From Sthenelais limicola (lineage: Eukaryota; Annelida; Polychaeta; Phyllodocida; Sigalionidae), in assembly GCA_942159475.1 (NCBI GenBank), contig OW804094.1, forward strand, positions 54,122,966 through 54,186,965: a DNA stretch of 64,000 nucleotides, written 5' to 3'. The number at the start of each line of letters is the position of its first letter. Position 1 is the first letter of the stretch. Below the pieces are notes generated by a model. The model saw only the letters and a list, made by a program, of their open reading frames with translations. It did not search any database and was not told the DNA's origin. Positions 46,800 through 58,511 of the stretch are shown here, in pieces. The position numbers were made by a program, and so were the translations under genes.

Positions 46800-49700
46800 A
46801 GTTCTATCTATATTCACCATAAGTGGCTCTCACCACCCACCCAGACATATCTCGATCATAAAATATACTAAAATCAAGATATATGAAGATGTAGTTATTC
46901 TTTGTACCGTCTCCAACAATGTTTTTTGGGTATCAACTTTTTTTTTAAAAAAATACCTTTAGTGACAACATTTTACATTCGTGATACGTTTCATTTGCCA
47001 AGTAAAAAAATAGGTTATTTAACATATCAATATGAAGATTTATACATCGAAGTTATAATAACTAAACAAACTTTATATCATAATTATCGAGAAGAAAATA
47101 TGACATGTTATATTAATAACTAACAGTTATACATGTTGAGAAATTGTCCAACTTAACAGCAATTTAAAATCATTTCCTGTGTATGCTAGGGATCGACATA
47201 TATCATGGGGAGTAAGATGTAACTGTAAGCAACACCAATGTTTTATGAAATATGATAGAACACCATCGAACCATCGAATATAAGGTATTATTTCAAATTG
47301 AGCTGTCTAGTGTGCGCTGCTGATAAATTCGGTTCATCTGCAGATTCAATGTGTATTACATCCAAATGAAACATTTGGTGAAATATATAGCTTCAGAACA
47401 TTCTCGACACAATTGCTTTAGGTTCCAGCTTTGGGCTTATAGGGTACATAAAATAAGTTTACGAGGTCATTTCTTGTTTTTTATTTCCTTGGTTATTACT
47501 CATAGTTCGCTTGGAATGACCCTCAAAGTCTATTCCGGCTTCGGGGATTTCGGAAAGGTTTATAATGATCCTGAGTCTATTGTCTGTGACATAGAACTAA
47601 TAAAACCTACACTTTTTATCAGGTCAGTGTTCTAGTTGGGATAGCCTCATCTGAACACCACATATCCTGGTAAATCATGATTACCATGTTTCCTTAATTA
47701 ACTATTACACTCTATAATAGTTATCTGTGCCACACTTACCTATTTCTGATGAGTTGTTTCGCTATCTCCTCAAATGACATTTCCTATCCTATTTCTAGCA
47801 CTGATAAACCATTGATTACACTTTCTATGTAATCCAATTTGACCTATGTTGATATATGATATTAACCAGGAATTGTGGACCATGGTTGTGAATGGACTAT
47901 TTGACATGGAATAAAAGGTCGGTTCGCCATTCCATACAGTGAGGTCGTTGATCGTGTAGATTACTGGAAGATCCGACCACTCTCCCCGCTGTTGCGCTCG
48001 TGGTATCATATATTTATCTAACACTTTTCGCCTGATGGATCTTCACTCCTTCTTTCTCGATTGAATCTTATACACGGACTATATTAAACGGCACTGGGTG
48101 CCAACTCCATTTATCATAAGCAAGCATAAGGGCATGAGGTCTAAATGTAACAGAGAGTTGTTGTAGATAAGCCAAGCTACTTGTCTATTGCTCTTAAGAG
48201 TGTAACTTGGTCGAGAGAAGTGTCAGGGCGGTCTTATTTTTAGACCACTTTCTACTTTGAGATAGAGCATTGTGGAGGCCGGGCCCACCTGACGAAAGTA
48301 GATATTGACAACATGGTCGACAAATAATAATCCAACCATGTAGCCACGTGGAATTATTATTATTGGATGTACCTGGAATTACTATATACACTCATAGTTC
48401 CTGCTTAGAGTAATTACTCTAAGGTTACTGTGATTTACTGCAATTTTATATACAATGTTTACGTGACAGAATACTTACTAGGACAAAAGGTATGTATGGA
48501 TCTAGTTCTGATATAGTAGCTATTAAATTGTGATATAGAAATGGCAGTCACTTTAACATAGTTCTGCGCCGATTCCCTGCCGTAGTAATACAAACTAATT
48601 TATAGGGAAACAGCATAACACATGATTTCCGCTAAGTTCTGATACGGAGGATTCAAGCAGTTATAAGCAACAAAACTGGAAATGTTTTATTTTTCGGTTC
48701 TGTCTATCATACGAAGGTATCCAATTATCTACCGTTGGCTTAATGTCTCTAGTAGGAATTGAAGTTTCCTTCTCACAAAATAATTGGGATCGAAGCCATT
48801 GATTAAACTTTATACGAGCCAGCCTTTCCAAATTCACCCCTGTGTTGCTTTCTTGACTGAGTGTTTATTTTTCCTATTTTTCTATCCCACTCTATGTTCA
48901 AGCCATTGCCTCTGTTGTTATTGCGGAAAAGCAGACCCCCTTATCTAGAAATCAAAGATAATCTGAGAGGATTGATGATATTCATCGATTGGATAATATG
49001 AATTTGATTATTATGAGGGATAATTCAGTTTATATCTGCTCTCGTGTTGTATCTAAATTTATCAGCCTCTATTATTGGCTCAATAGGTGTATGGGCCGGT
49101 TGTATTCACTCTCTCAGTCTGACTCGTGGATATGGGACTGAGTCCTCACTTAGCATTAAGGCCCCAGGTGATTCAAAACACTCCTAAACAAAGATCGAAG
49201 GTGTCGCGGTGAGAAAAACCTTGGGCATAAAATGGTGGTACACTCATTCTTATAGTCGCCATTTGTTGGGATAACGGGGGCAATGTACCTCTGTGTCGGT
49301 TGAGGATATGATCTGAAAAATAAGGTTTCGAATGTATTCGACATGAAGATAGTCTGTCTTTGGAGACTACGTGAAAACATTAGCAATGGGCCTGTATGTA
49401 GATATTCCATGGGAACAGTCACCCAAAAAGAAACACTCCGTGACCTTGTGCCGTAGAGAAACTAACCAGACTTTGAGATAACGAGGTCAACGATCGGATC
49501 TGAACCTTATAATATTGATAAAATTCCCCAGGTGAGAATAGGATCATTTTCAGTGTTTCAACTAATTAAGCAACGAACTCATGACTACCATTATGGCGGC
49601 TTAAGTACTTTAGCACAGAAGAAAATTCTGTGAACAAATCGAATGTATTGTTGCTTATTTGTTGGCTATGGGCCTAATATCGTGATAATACAATCTCGAA

Positions 49701-50821
49701 CTTCCCTAATTTCGATGCTGGGTTTCCAGACAAACGTTCCTGATAAAATAAATAACATAGTAGAAAACAAAGGAGGAATGTAATAACTTCAGGAAAGCGA
49801 TTAAATACACCCCTCTGAACATCCAGATGCAAACAATTAAATTTACTTCGTAATGAGTCGTTTCAAAATGAGGATCCATTTAGACGGCTTCGATTGATAG
49901 CGCCTTAAAAGGTTTAATCTAAAGAATTTGAAACAGACAATGAACAGGGCTTTTCTACCCGTATTTTTCGGACCCTCGGGGGATTAAGTTTGGATACACG
50001 AGCGATTCCTTCTGTGCTTGATTTGAATTTCTGTGACACAAAAAGTATTCATTCTTCACAAAGGTCCTTCACTAATAAAGCTCAATTTGTAATATGCGAA
50101 TAAATAATACTTATATAAATCAGTGTCATTTTGTTACAAAATTAAAAAACGTTGGCCAACTTATCTGGCTTCAGCACCAGCACATTAGTATAGCTTTGTT
50201 CGGCCGCTATGTTTATCTACAGTGTTCAGCAGTTTTCATCTGTATTTTTCTATTTTTCTCCTATCAGAAATATTACTTGATACACCGATATAGATATCAA
50301 GCAAGGGTCATTTGTATACTTTGAAGATTTCAATATATTTACAAAGAAGTAGTGTATTTTATTATTAAGGAATCATATAAATTCCTTTTCAACCCAGCGG
50401 AGGGTAGTGTAGTGCCATACAAAACGTATACTTTCCTTATACTACTCTTAAATACCTGTGTGTGGTTCCGCGCAGTATGCGCGCGCATAGCAGTTATATT
50501 ATATCATCTGTGCAATAGTATGTGTATATACATACTTATCTCACACTAGGTGGGGTTGTTCTCCATGTATAGCTTTTTTCTATTATTCTGTGAATATCTT
50601 CTATGTCAATAATATCGACACTACTTTTCTCTGCCTAGCAATTATATGCTGCAAATCGACTAATGTCAGTAATAAAAAGCGGAGATAACACACACTGAAT
50701 ATGTCCTGGTTGTTTATAGACTTAGAACTCATCCCCGTCATTTCTTATAGTCCTTATGAACTGAGAAACAATTGCTGACAATGCAATTGAAGTTACAGTT
50801 ATTGAACCCATGCAGTGAACT
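46800..50821. other. No recognisable gene
   Basis: About 4 kb without recognised repeats. Minus frames at 47770-48024 and 49156-49422 look somewhat protein-like; the second has a good acceptor (TTATTTTTCAG near 49310). No domain or complete splice pattern was found. Confidence 0.45.
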
Positions 50822-50957
50822 TGTGGGAGGGGAGGGGAGAGAGAGAGGTGAAGGAGGGAGGAAAAAGGGAGGGAGAGAGAGAAAGGAAGAGACAAAGAGA
50901 GAGGGGGAAATAGATGGGAGAGAGATGAGAGATAAGTGAGAGAGGGAGCAGAGAACA
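50822..50957 (+). repeat. Polypurine tract (GA/GGGA-rich)
   Basis: About 135 bp, almost all G and A on the plus strand. It is the opposite-strand equivalent of the CT tracts at 25.6, 35.4 and 60.8 kb. Confidence 0.9.
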
Positions 50958-51136
50958 GGGTGCTAGTAAGTAACTATCTATTAGACGATATTCTAAAGGC
51001 TGTTAATGGAATATTAAGATATTCAATTGCTATTAAAAGTTTTAAAAAATCGATTTGTTATTGTATTGTACCTATTCGTTATTGCATCTCTCATTCAGCA
51101 AGGGCGTATAATGAAATGAGGAAAACACTATTTCCC

Positions 51137-51409
51137 CTTAGATTACATCAAAATAAAGTTAACATTGGGAAGGAGAACCTTATTTCTTAGTATGTAGGTA
51201 TCTTCATCAATATGGGTTCGAAAATAATGAAGATGTAAGAGAAGGTATAATTATACTATTCTCAGAAGTGCTGAGGAAGTTCAGGAGGGATTAATTGAAA
51301 CTTCGGGAGAGCGGATGAGCAAAGGATGTGTGGGTGTGGGTGTGGTGGGGTGTGGGGGGGGGGGGGTATTTCCTCTCAGAATACATCAAAATAAATTAAA
51401 AATTCGGAA
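51137..51409 (+). repeat. Two copies of a ~35-bp word plus G13
   Basis: TTTCCCCTTAGATTACATCA with AAATAAA at 51137 recurs as TTTCCTCTCAGAATACATCA with AAATAAA at 51369. A GTGTGG/G13 tract (51320-51366) precedes the second copy. Confidence 0.65.
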
Positions 51410-54014
51410 AAAACACCATCTCGTCTCCCAGGCGTGTTATACGATTTGGTTGGGGAACAAGGGAGATATGTTCGAGGGATTTCCAGCTCGGACTCCACAC
51501 AGTGTTGTACCATCGACGTCCGTGCTGGGGCGGACTCTATGACGTCATCTTCGGGTAAATGACATTAGTAAAGTGGCCGCCTCCTTGATGAAATGCAACA
51601 AACACACCTTTGAAAAAGGCGCATAGCCAATATTGACGCTCACTTTGGTTGCCCCCGGCCATTTAGTCAAAACCCATACATGTATACAGATCTCGTCCAT
51701 AATTGACCTGTTTTCCTAGTCAACCACATATCTTTTTTCACTAGTGATTCGAGCAATGGCTAGCCAACCAGCTCTTCTTCAAATTGTCTGGAATAAGTAC
51801 TGCATCGTGGTCCAGCAATGCTGTTTTGAAAACATGCATGCACTCTCGTAGGCTGTAGCCCTGTTCGTAAATGCAAGCCATATTTACATAGCTCCACCCA
51901 CTCCATCCGCTTACTCATGCTGCCTCCCGTATGTGGAGAGGTGTGTGGCACCAAAGTATTGTCACAACTTGATGGGAATGAATGGAAGTCTTGGGCTATT
52001 TACTTTCAATATGGATTGTTTTTGTAGGTTGACATTGCCCAGCATCCCGCCCACCATCCTCCAAGCTGTCCCGCCCTCCTCCCATGCCCAGTCACATTAA
52101 AATTGTTGAGTTTTAGTGTTAAATCCATGTTACATCGCTCATGTTTTGCACATTATTCAGTGATACACTGATAAATGTGAGGGAAGAGTTGTAAGCTAGC
52201 ACTGAGTTGCTGTGTGGAATCCCCGCTGCTATGAAGTCATTACACAGGCCTCGTTCTGGAGCATGTTGATGTGTGAAGCAGATGCGAATGGTGCAAGAGT
52301 GATCGAGTTTGATGGCATTGAAGAATACATGATAGAGAGACACGCAGTACCGCATGTGACTTCATGTTAAGTTGTTGTACTAGTAAGAGCTTAAAACCTT
52401 TGGTGAAATCTCCTTTATACAGTATAATAGGGACAATGAGGTAGGTCAGGAGTCTTTGAAATTTGAAATAGTGCATTATTTGGAAATCTGAGTGGATCCT
52501 GACTACTAGGCTTCCCCTGTTGGGATGGGGGCGAACATTCGAGCTCGGGTTGTTTATGCATGCATAATATTAATTATGCCACTGACGCCTTCTGGTCAAG
52601 CCTCAGCCACTACCACTGCTAGCGTCATTGAAAATGAGAAAAAGAATCCATATTTATACAACTACAACTAAATATCCTAAGACTTCCCCTAACTTCTCGC
52701 GGGTATGCTTCTCTGGACGACGTTTTTCCAGCCTCAGTGTGATCGGGTTATCTCAGGAAAGAACACACTCTGGCTTGGAAACATCCAAGACACTCATTGA
52801 GCAGCCTTCTCAGCAGTAATCCGTTAAATGATATTTGAAAAAGATATATGTGTGAAATGAAGAGCAATCAAGCAGCTTTTGAAACAGCTGTCGGGATACT
52901 TTCTTCATTATATATGTATATGTGCACACACGCAATATATAGTTCTGAACATGGTTCCCGTGGAATACAGTGCGAGAATGCCTTATGGTTTGGTTGTCTC
53001 CTTGGTCATTAAGATCGTCTCCCTGATTTGCGCCACCGCCTCCGGCGGTAGACCGGAACATGGCGCGAAACCTGAAACCCTCTCACTACTTTAACCCTTG
53101 TCGCCTGTTGTATGTGATGTGTTTCAGGGAAGAGCTGCTCTATACTTTACCAAAGTGAGGGAGGGAAAATGGTTAAAGCTAAGACAGGAGGAGGTGTCTC
53201 CAAAATCGGGTGGGCCGGCCAGAGCCACCAGCTGTTTTTAAGGAGGAGGTGACAGATTTCGATATGTTTAATGGAATTCCGTCTTCCACCCATCCCAATC
53301 AAAGAAAAATCACCGCAGTATCGGTATCATGTTACCAACTATATATATATCATACTTCGATTTCCCTCTTGGCAAATTCATTTGAAACAGACCATTTTGT
53401 AAGCCAGTTCCCATGATTTCTCAAGATTGATTCTTAACATGATACTTAATATGAGCAAGAATTCTGCAGATTTGCTCCAGCCTTGTGAGTAGGGTAGGCT
53501 ACATTTTCTTTGGTCCCCTCTATGAGGACAAACCTATCTCATGATTAATCAGGGTGATGCCTTGAATTTATAACGCCTTGCCTCTGCAATTCTCCCCGCT
53601 TATGGCAATGACTGGCCCAGGAAAGCTTCCGAAGTTAATATCAGTCTTGAGGAATGAATTCATTGTAATATTAGCTTAATTTAAAAAATAAGTTGGACAA
53701 ACACCAATTATTTCCTCGCTCTCCGGATTATCAACCAAGTCCATTGTTATGCAATTTCCCAGCGACGGGTATTATAGACACAAGGTGGAGGTAAATTATG
53801 TTGCATGGTGTGATATTAATCATTCTCCGAAGACCATCAATATTAATAAACACCGCATTTTGTACGTCCCCAACAGGCTTTGGTGGTGATTCTTTTGTTG
53901 GATATTCTGAAGCTTCCATTATGCAGGAGTCCACCAAGGAATATGAAAATCTTTTCATGAGCTATCATTTTATCAACTCCAAACACACACCCATCCCCTC
54001 CCACTGTCCCCCGG
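51410..54014. other. No confirmed gene; G+C-richer patches
   Basis: A TGACGTCA CRE-type palindrome lies at 51540-51547 in a G+C-richer patch. Another patch (53030-53090) contains CCGCCTCCGGCGG. A plus frame at 53798-54028 has a possible acceptor (CCCCAACAG near 53877) before GFGGDSFVGYSEASIM. None can be assigned to a family. Confidence 0.4.
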
Positions 54015-54174
54015 TCAATGTCCCCTAGGACAATGTCCCCCTATAACTTGTTATAGGACATTATCGCCATAGGAGAGTATGCCCCATGGAAATATGCCCA
54101 ATGGACAATATATACCCCATGGATAATATGCCCCATGGACAATACACCACATGGACAATATCCCCCTTGGACAC
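54015..54174 (+). repeat. Degenerate 18-20 bp minisatellite
   Basis: At least eight imperfect units around ATATGCCCCATGGACAAT. Early units (CCTAGGACAATGTCCCC) are the most diverged. It is G-poor on the plus strand. Confidence 0.85.
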
Positions 54175-55471
54175 TCTTCCTCACCCCCGAGCTGCATGCG
54201 CACAAATTTTATTATAGCTGGTAGCTCCACATAGGCATATAAACAATGGAAATCTCCCCGTTTGTTAGATTTGATATAAATAATGTTGTTTCATTTATCG
54301 GCATACATGATTTATATCGAAGCATTTCTTAAGGGGTCCTACCCAGTGATGCTCCAATGGTAAGATGGTGCGATTTCCACTCAATATTAAGGAGCTAGAA
54401 CAACGATTGTGTCCTTTCAGGGTAAGGAAGCCAGCTTCAATCGATTTCAATCCTGCCCTCCAACCCCACAGGAATGCCATCCAACAACCCTGGGTTCCAA
54501 TACCCAATACTCTCCCCCTGGGTTCTACATAGATTCACCCTCACATTACCATCCCACTGAAGCGTCAAGCGATAAAAACAAGGTCAATTTCAACGGTGGC
54601 AAAAGAGATGTGGCCGCCTCTGCGAAAAACACGTTTTTGTAACGTGATTTCCCCAAGAGCCCTGGGTGCGATGGAAGAACATGGTTACGTTTTTTCTTGT
54701 CACACGGTCATCGCAGGTTAATGGCCTGCTTGCACACCCTCAGTGCCACCTTGCTTATCGGCTTTTAGATGTCATGACTACTGCCCTCCATTCATTTGAT
54801 ATTAGATTATCTAATTATGAATATAAGTGGTCGTCACGAAGGCAGCACTGATACGAGTTCTTCTGCGATCAAAAGGTAATGAGAGGATCAGAACTGGGGC
54901 TACATTACTAATGAATTACAAACCAGGTAATTTATTGTAGCGACTCGGGTATGGGTTCTGGTGAACTCGCAGATGTACCACACCCTCTCAAGGTTGTGAG
55001 CGTCATACTCAATGATTGCCATCGAACCTACCTTTAGTCCATTTCTTATATGAGTGTATTCGAGGTCAGATTGCTTTCCCAACATACTCGGAGTAATTTC
55101 TGTGCAACTGCAGCACATTAATTGCACTATTGGTGTTGTAATACGCATGCACGAGGTCGCGACAAATATAAAAGCACATAATACATTTAACATAATATAA
55201 TAATTTGAAAATATACATTGATTCTAAGGAATAATTATAGATGTACTTATAGGACTGGATATCTTCAGGAGAGCATATAGTGGTAGATTCGTGTTATTTC
55301 AGATCTATATAATATAATATTATACATACCGAAGGTCTTAATTATAGCCCTCCATTTCTTTTTGGTAGAAAGTGTTTTAAATATCCTACACAGTTAAATT
55401 GTAAAGTGATATCGACAGAAATTGTCCTCTGTAATGTGTCAATGGCCTGAATAATATCGCGAGAAATGTGG
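54175..55471. other. No confirmed gene; one signal-peptide-like frame
   Basis: The minus frame 54900-55193 starts MLNVLCAFIFVATSC, which resembles a signal peptide, and has a consensus donor (AAAG then GTAGGT at 55031) in phase 0. No partner exon was identified and the open frame continues past the donor, so I treat it as unproven. Confidence 0.35.
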
Positions 55472-55957
55472 CCATTTGTTCCATGCCACTGCAATTATTG
55501 TATCTCCCGGGAATCCAGACAGATCGCACTTGATTCACATTAGGCGATGTGATTCAGTTAATTTATGGAAGACATGAATATAGTGCGGCCATACTAGCAA
55601 AATTACAGGACTGGCAGAAAAGGTCCATTGGGTACCAGATCGTTGGCGTAACTACACACGCTTAAATGCCTAGTCCACCAAGCCGAATCTCATGCAATTT
55701 TGCGCAGCAGAGGACCATTTGTTCCATGCCACTGCAATTATTGTATCTCCCGGGAATCCAGACAGATCGCACTTGATTCACATTAGGCGATGTGATTCAG
55801 TTAATTTATGGAAGACATGAATATAGTGCGGCCATACTAGCAAAATTACAGGACTGGCAGAAAAGGTCCATTGGGTACCAGATCGTTGGCGTAACTACAC
55901 ATGCTTAAATGCCTAGTCCACCAAGCCGAATCTCATGCAATTTTGCGCAGCAGAGGA
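55472..55957. repeat. 243-bp tandem duplication, nearly identical
   Basis: Copy 1 is 55472-55714 and copy 2 is 55715-55957. By eye they differ at one position (ACACACGC against ACACATGC, near 55668/55911). The unit contains ATTAGGCGATGTGATTC and GGTACCAGATCGTTGG. It has no open frame of note. Confidence 0.97.
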
Positions 55958-56043
55958 CCCTTCTCCACTAAATTCTGTGAGAAGTTAGTGGAATCATGAG
56001 AATCATGTTATGTTAACTTCACCAAGAGATTTTTATGGTAAAC

Positions 56044-57255
56044 TATGGAAGACCAATTTGGTACATACCGATGTCAGATATCCGACATCCGATGCCCAAA
56101 TTGTCCGACATCCGATGCCCGAGACCGTACCGAAACATCCTAACCGAACCCCGAACCGATACCGAACCCCGAACTTAACTTTCCCATACAATTTCATACC
56201 GAAATCCTTTGGCCGATGTCAGTTAACTCGGATGACGGATGTCAGATGTCGGCCAAAGTTCGGCCGTTGTTTGGGAAGCTTGGGACATCACTGATCTTTA
56301 TAATTTGCCGAATGATCCGATATCCATAGTATGGAAAGTGGGACCCATACATATCAATTTTTCGGACGAAAAAGAATTCGCCCATACTTTACTATAGCGA
56401 AAAACAAATTTCGGCTATTTTTTTCGGGTACAGAAATTCGGCCGAAAAAAGTCACCGAAAAAAATCACTACTAAAAATACAGATAATACAGATACATAAT
56501 GTGGAGAATGATTCGGTAATTGAGAGTATTTACTCGCGGAGCTAATATAATACACGAAATGAGTATGAATGTAACACTCAAATGTAATCCAAGAATATTA
56601 ACAAGAGTATAACCAAGAATAACTCGCAAAGGGAGAATAGGTTAATGCCAATGTAAGTAAGTATGCAAGTAAATGAAATTGTTGAAATTGTTGTAAAATT
56701 TATTATACTATACTATAATGTACAATATGTATAACATGAAAATATGAATTTAATTCTACAAACCCACCTAGTCTAAGGGGGTTGAATCTATTTGTCAGAA
56801 TATCCAGAACATTATAACTTTGACCTGTAGATAATCGTAATACTGATATTAATATAATCTGTATGTAAAATAATGTAACCATAGTATTAACAGGATATTA
56901 AATTATCCACCAAGTGTTAAAAGGTGCCTATAGCAGTAATGAGCAGTACCTTCAAGAAATTTAATGTTGACTAGAGCAACCAACTCTTATTTGTGATTAA
57001 TGTTTTATAAATGTAAAATGTAGACTGTTGTCTCTCAATGAATGTATAAAATGTTATTAATATACCAGTATAGAATTAAGTTACAATATGCCACGGCCTC
57101 ATGGGAAGATGAGTATGTATGTATGTATGTATGTATGATTATATAAGCAGAAAAGATTGCCGAATGCCGAGTTTTCCGAATTCCGGCCGAAATATGGCCG
57201 AATTGATCCGATTCGGATGACCGAACTTCGGTATGTACCAAATTGGTCTTCCATA
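56044..57255. mobile_element. CCGAA-armed TIR element B, 1212 bp, 6-bp TSD
   Basis: The left end starts TATGGAAGACCAATTTGG and the right end (57228-57255) is its exact complement over 28 bp. GTAAAC flanks both sides (56038-56043 and 57256-57261). CCGAAC/GTTCGG and CCGAT words fill 56080-56460, and TTCGG/CCGAA words fill 57160-57235 in the opposite sense. The middle is AT-rich and includes (GTAT)n at 57112-57137. No transposase is present. The outer TATGGAAGACC and inner ACCGA of the TIR match element A; the 12 bp between do not. Because C/G at the target edges extend the inverted repeat by chance, a 4-bp TAAA target is an alternative. Confidence 0.9.
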
Positions 57256-57261
57256 GTAAAC

Positions 57262-58154
57262 CAATGGTGCCGGATTGGAGAACCGTATCTGCCGCAAGGA
57301 CGAAAACCTTGGTGTAGCCCTAGCAATAGTAACATCCTTTGAAAAACAGGGCAATTAGAGATGGATTGATAAGTATGACACCCGTATCATTTTTATCTCA
57401 TGAAGATCTATGATGAGCAAGAGAATGGTGCCCTTAACAATCCATCTTCTGCTATGTGAAAGAGCGTAGACGAACGATGCAACTCAGTTTCGTTAGCACC
57501 GGGTTTTATTACTCACAAACACCCTGCCATCGTATGGTGTTGACATAGATAGATATGATGGGCGGACCCACTACAAATATATAATATATATATATATATA
57601 TTATAACACTGCCCCCTGCTTTATAACCCCTTTTTCTTTATTCAGGGAAATTAAGTCACACTCACTCTAAGAGTGTTTTGTATTTGTCTTTTTAATTATC
57701 TACAGCATATGGCAGATTTAATGTGTACACACTGAACGTGTATGTATTTTTTTTTATAATTTATCTATACCATATGGCAGATTTAATGTTAATGTATGTG
57801 GACACGAATGTTGTGTATTCGTTATATTCAAACTTAAAAACGCCTGACCGTCAACATTTTAAGCAGCATCGATATCAGGGAAAGCTGCAATCCTTGGTAT
57901 CTTTAATCTTAGTGGTACTGATCTTATAAAATTCCATATCCTATAAATATTCTTATAAAGGCTACTCATAAAAAGCTAACTCCGTTTACTCCATTTCGAA
58001 GATATTTTTTAAGATGCATTAAATGTGTTCTAATTCATAAATAGAAAAGAAATTCTACTAGTAACATACCCATCTAAACGATAACATAATTGAATTTGTA
58101 TCCATTGACCTAGGATTAAACTCTCCATGTTGGTATATGCCAGAAGATATGTAT
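57262..58154. other. No recognisable gene
   Basis: An (AT)n tract lies at about 57577-57605. The rest is AT-rich and unassigned. Confidence 0.55.

Positions 58155-58194
<40 letters not shown>
58155..58194. repeat. (AT)n microsatellite
   Basis: About 20 AT units. Confidence 0.95.
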
Positions 58195-58197
<3 letters not shown>

Positions 58198-58415
58198 TGG
58201 TCTCTCATGACTCGCTCATATGCAGAATCGGGTATTTCTATCATTGATAGCGACAATTCAATTAGCGTTTACATGACAAAACAGATTAATTGCATTAGCT
58301 TATCTGTTTATTACCTTCAATGTAAGTTGGCAGTAGCTTCAAGCTAGGCTTAAAGATAAATCATCGATTTCTCTAAAGATAGTGCGGTGTGTTGCTTGAA
58401 TGTCCTGCCATAATT

Positions 58416-58511
58416 ATCCTCCCTAGGCAGGCCCTCTATTCCGCAATGAGTTACTCCATAGCCTAGTACGTAGAAACTGGTTGCGGAGTATAGGGCCTGC
58501 CTAGGGAGGAT
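58416..58511. repeat. 96-bp hairpin with 31-bp arms
   Basis: The left arm ATCCTCCCTAGGCAGGCC... (58416-58446) and right arm (58481-58511) pair at 29 of 31 positions around a 34-base loop. Length and stem quality would suit either a short palindromic MITE or a miRNA precursor. G+C is much higher than in the surroundings. Confidence 0.85.

Noticed and set aside
54900..55193. Minus frame starting with a signal-peptide-like segment and a good splice donor
   Set aside because: The frame stays open past the donor and no downstream exon could be joined. It is mentioned only in the region note.
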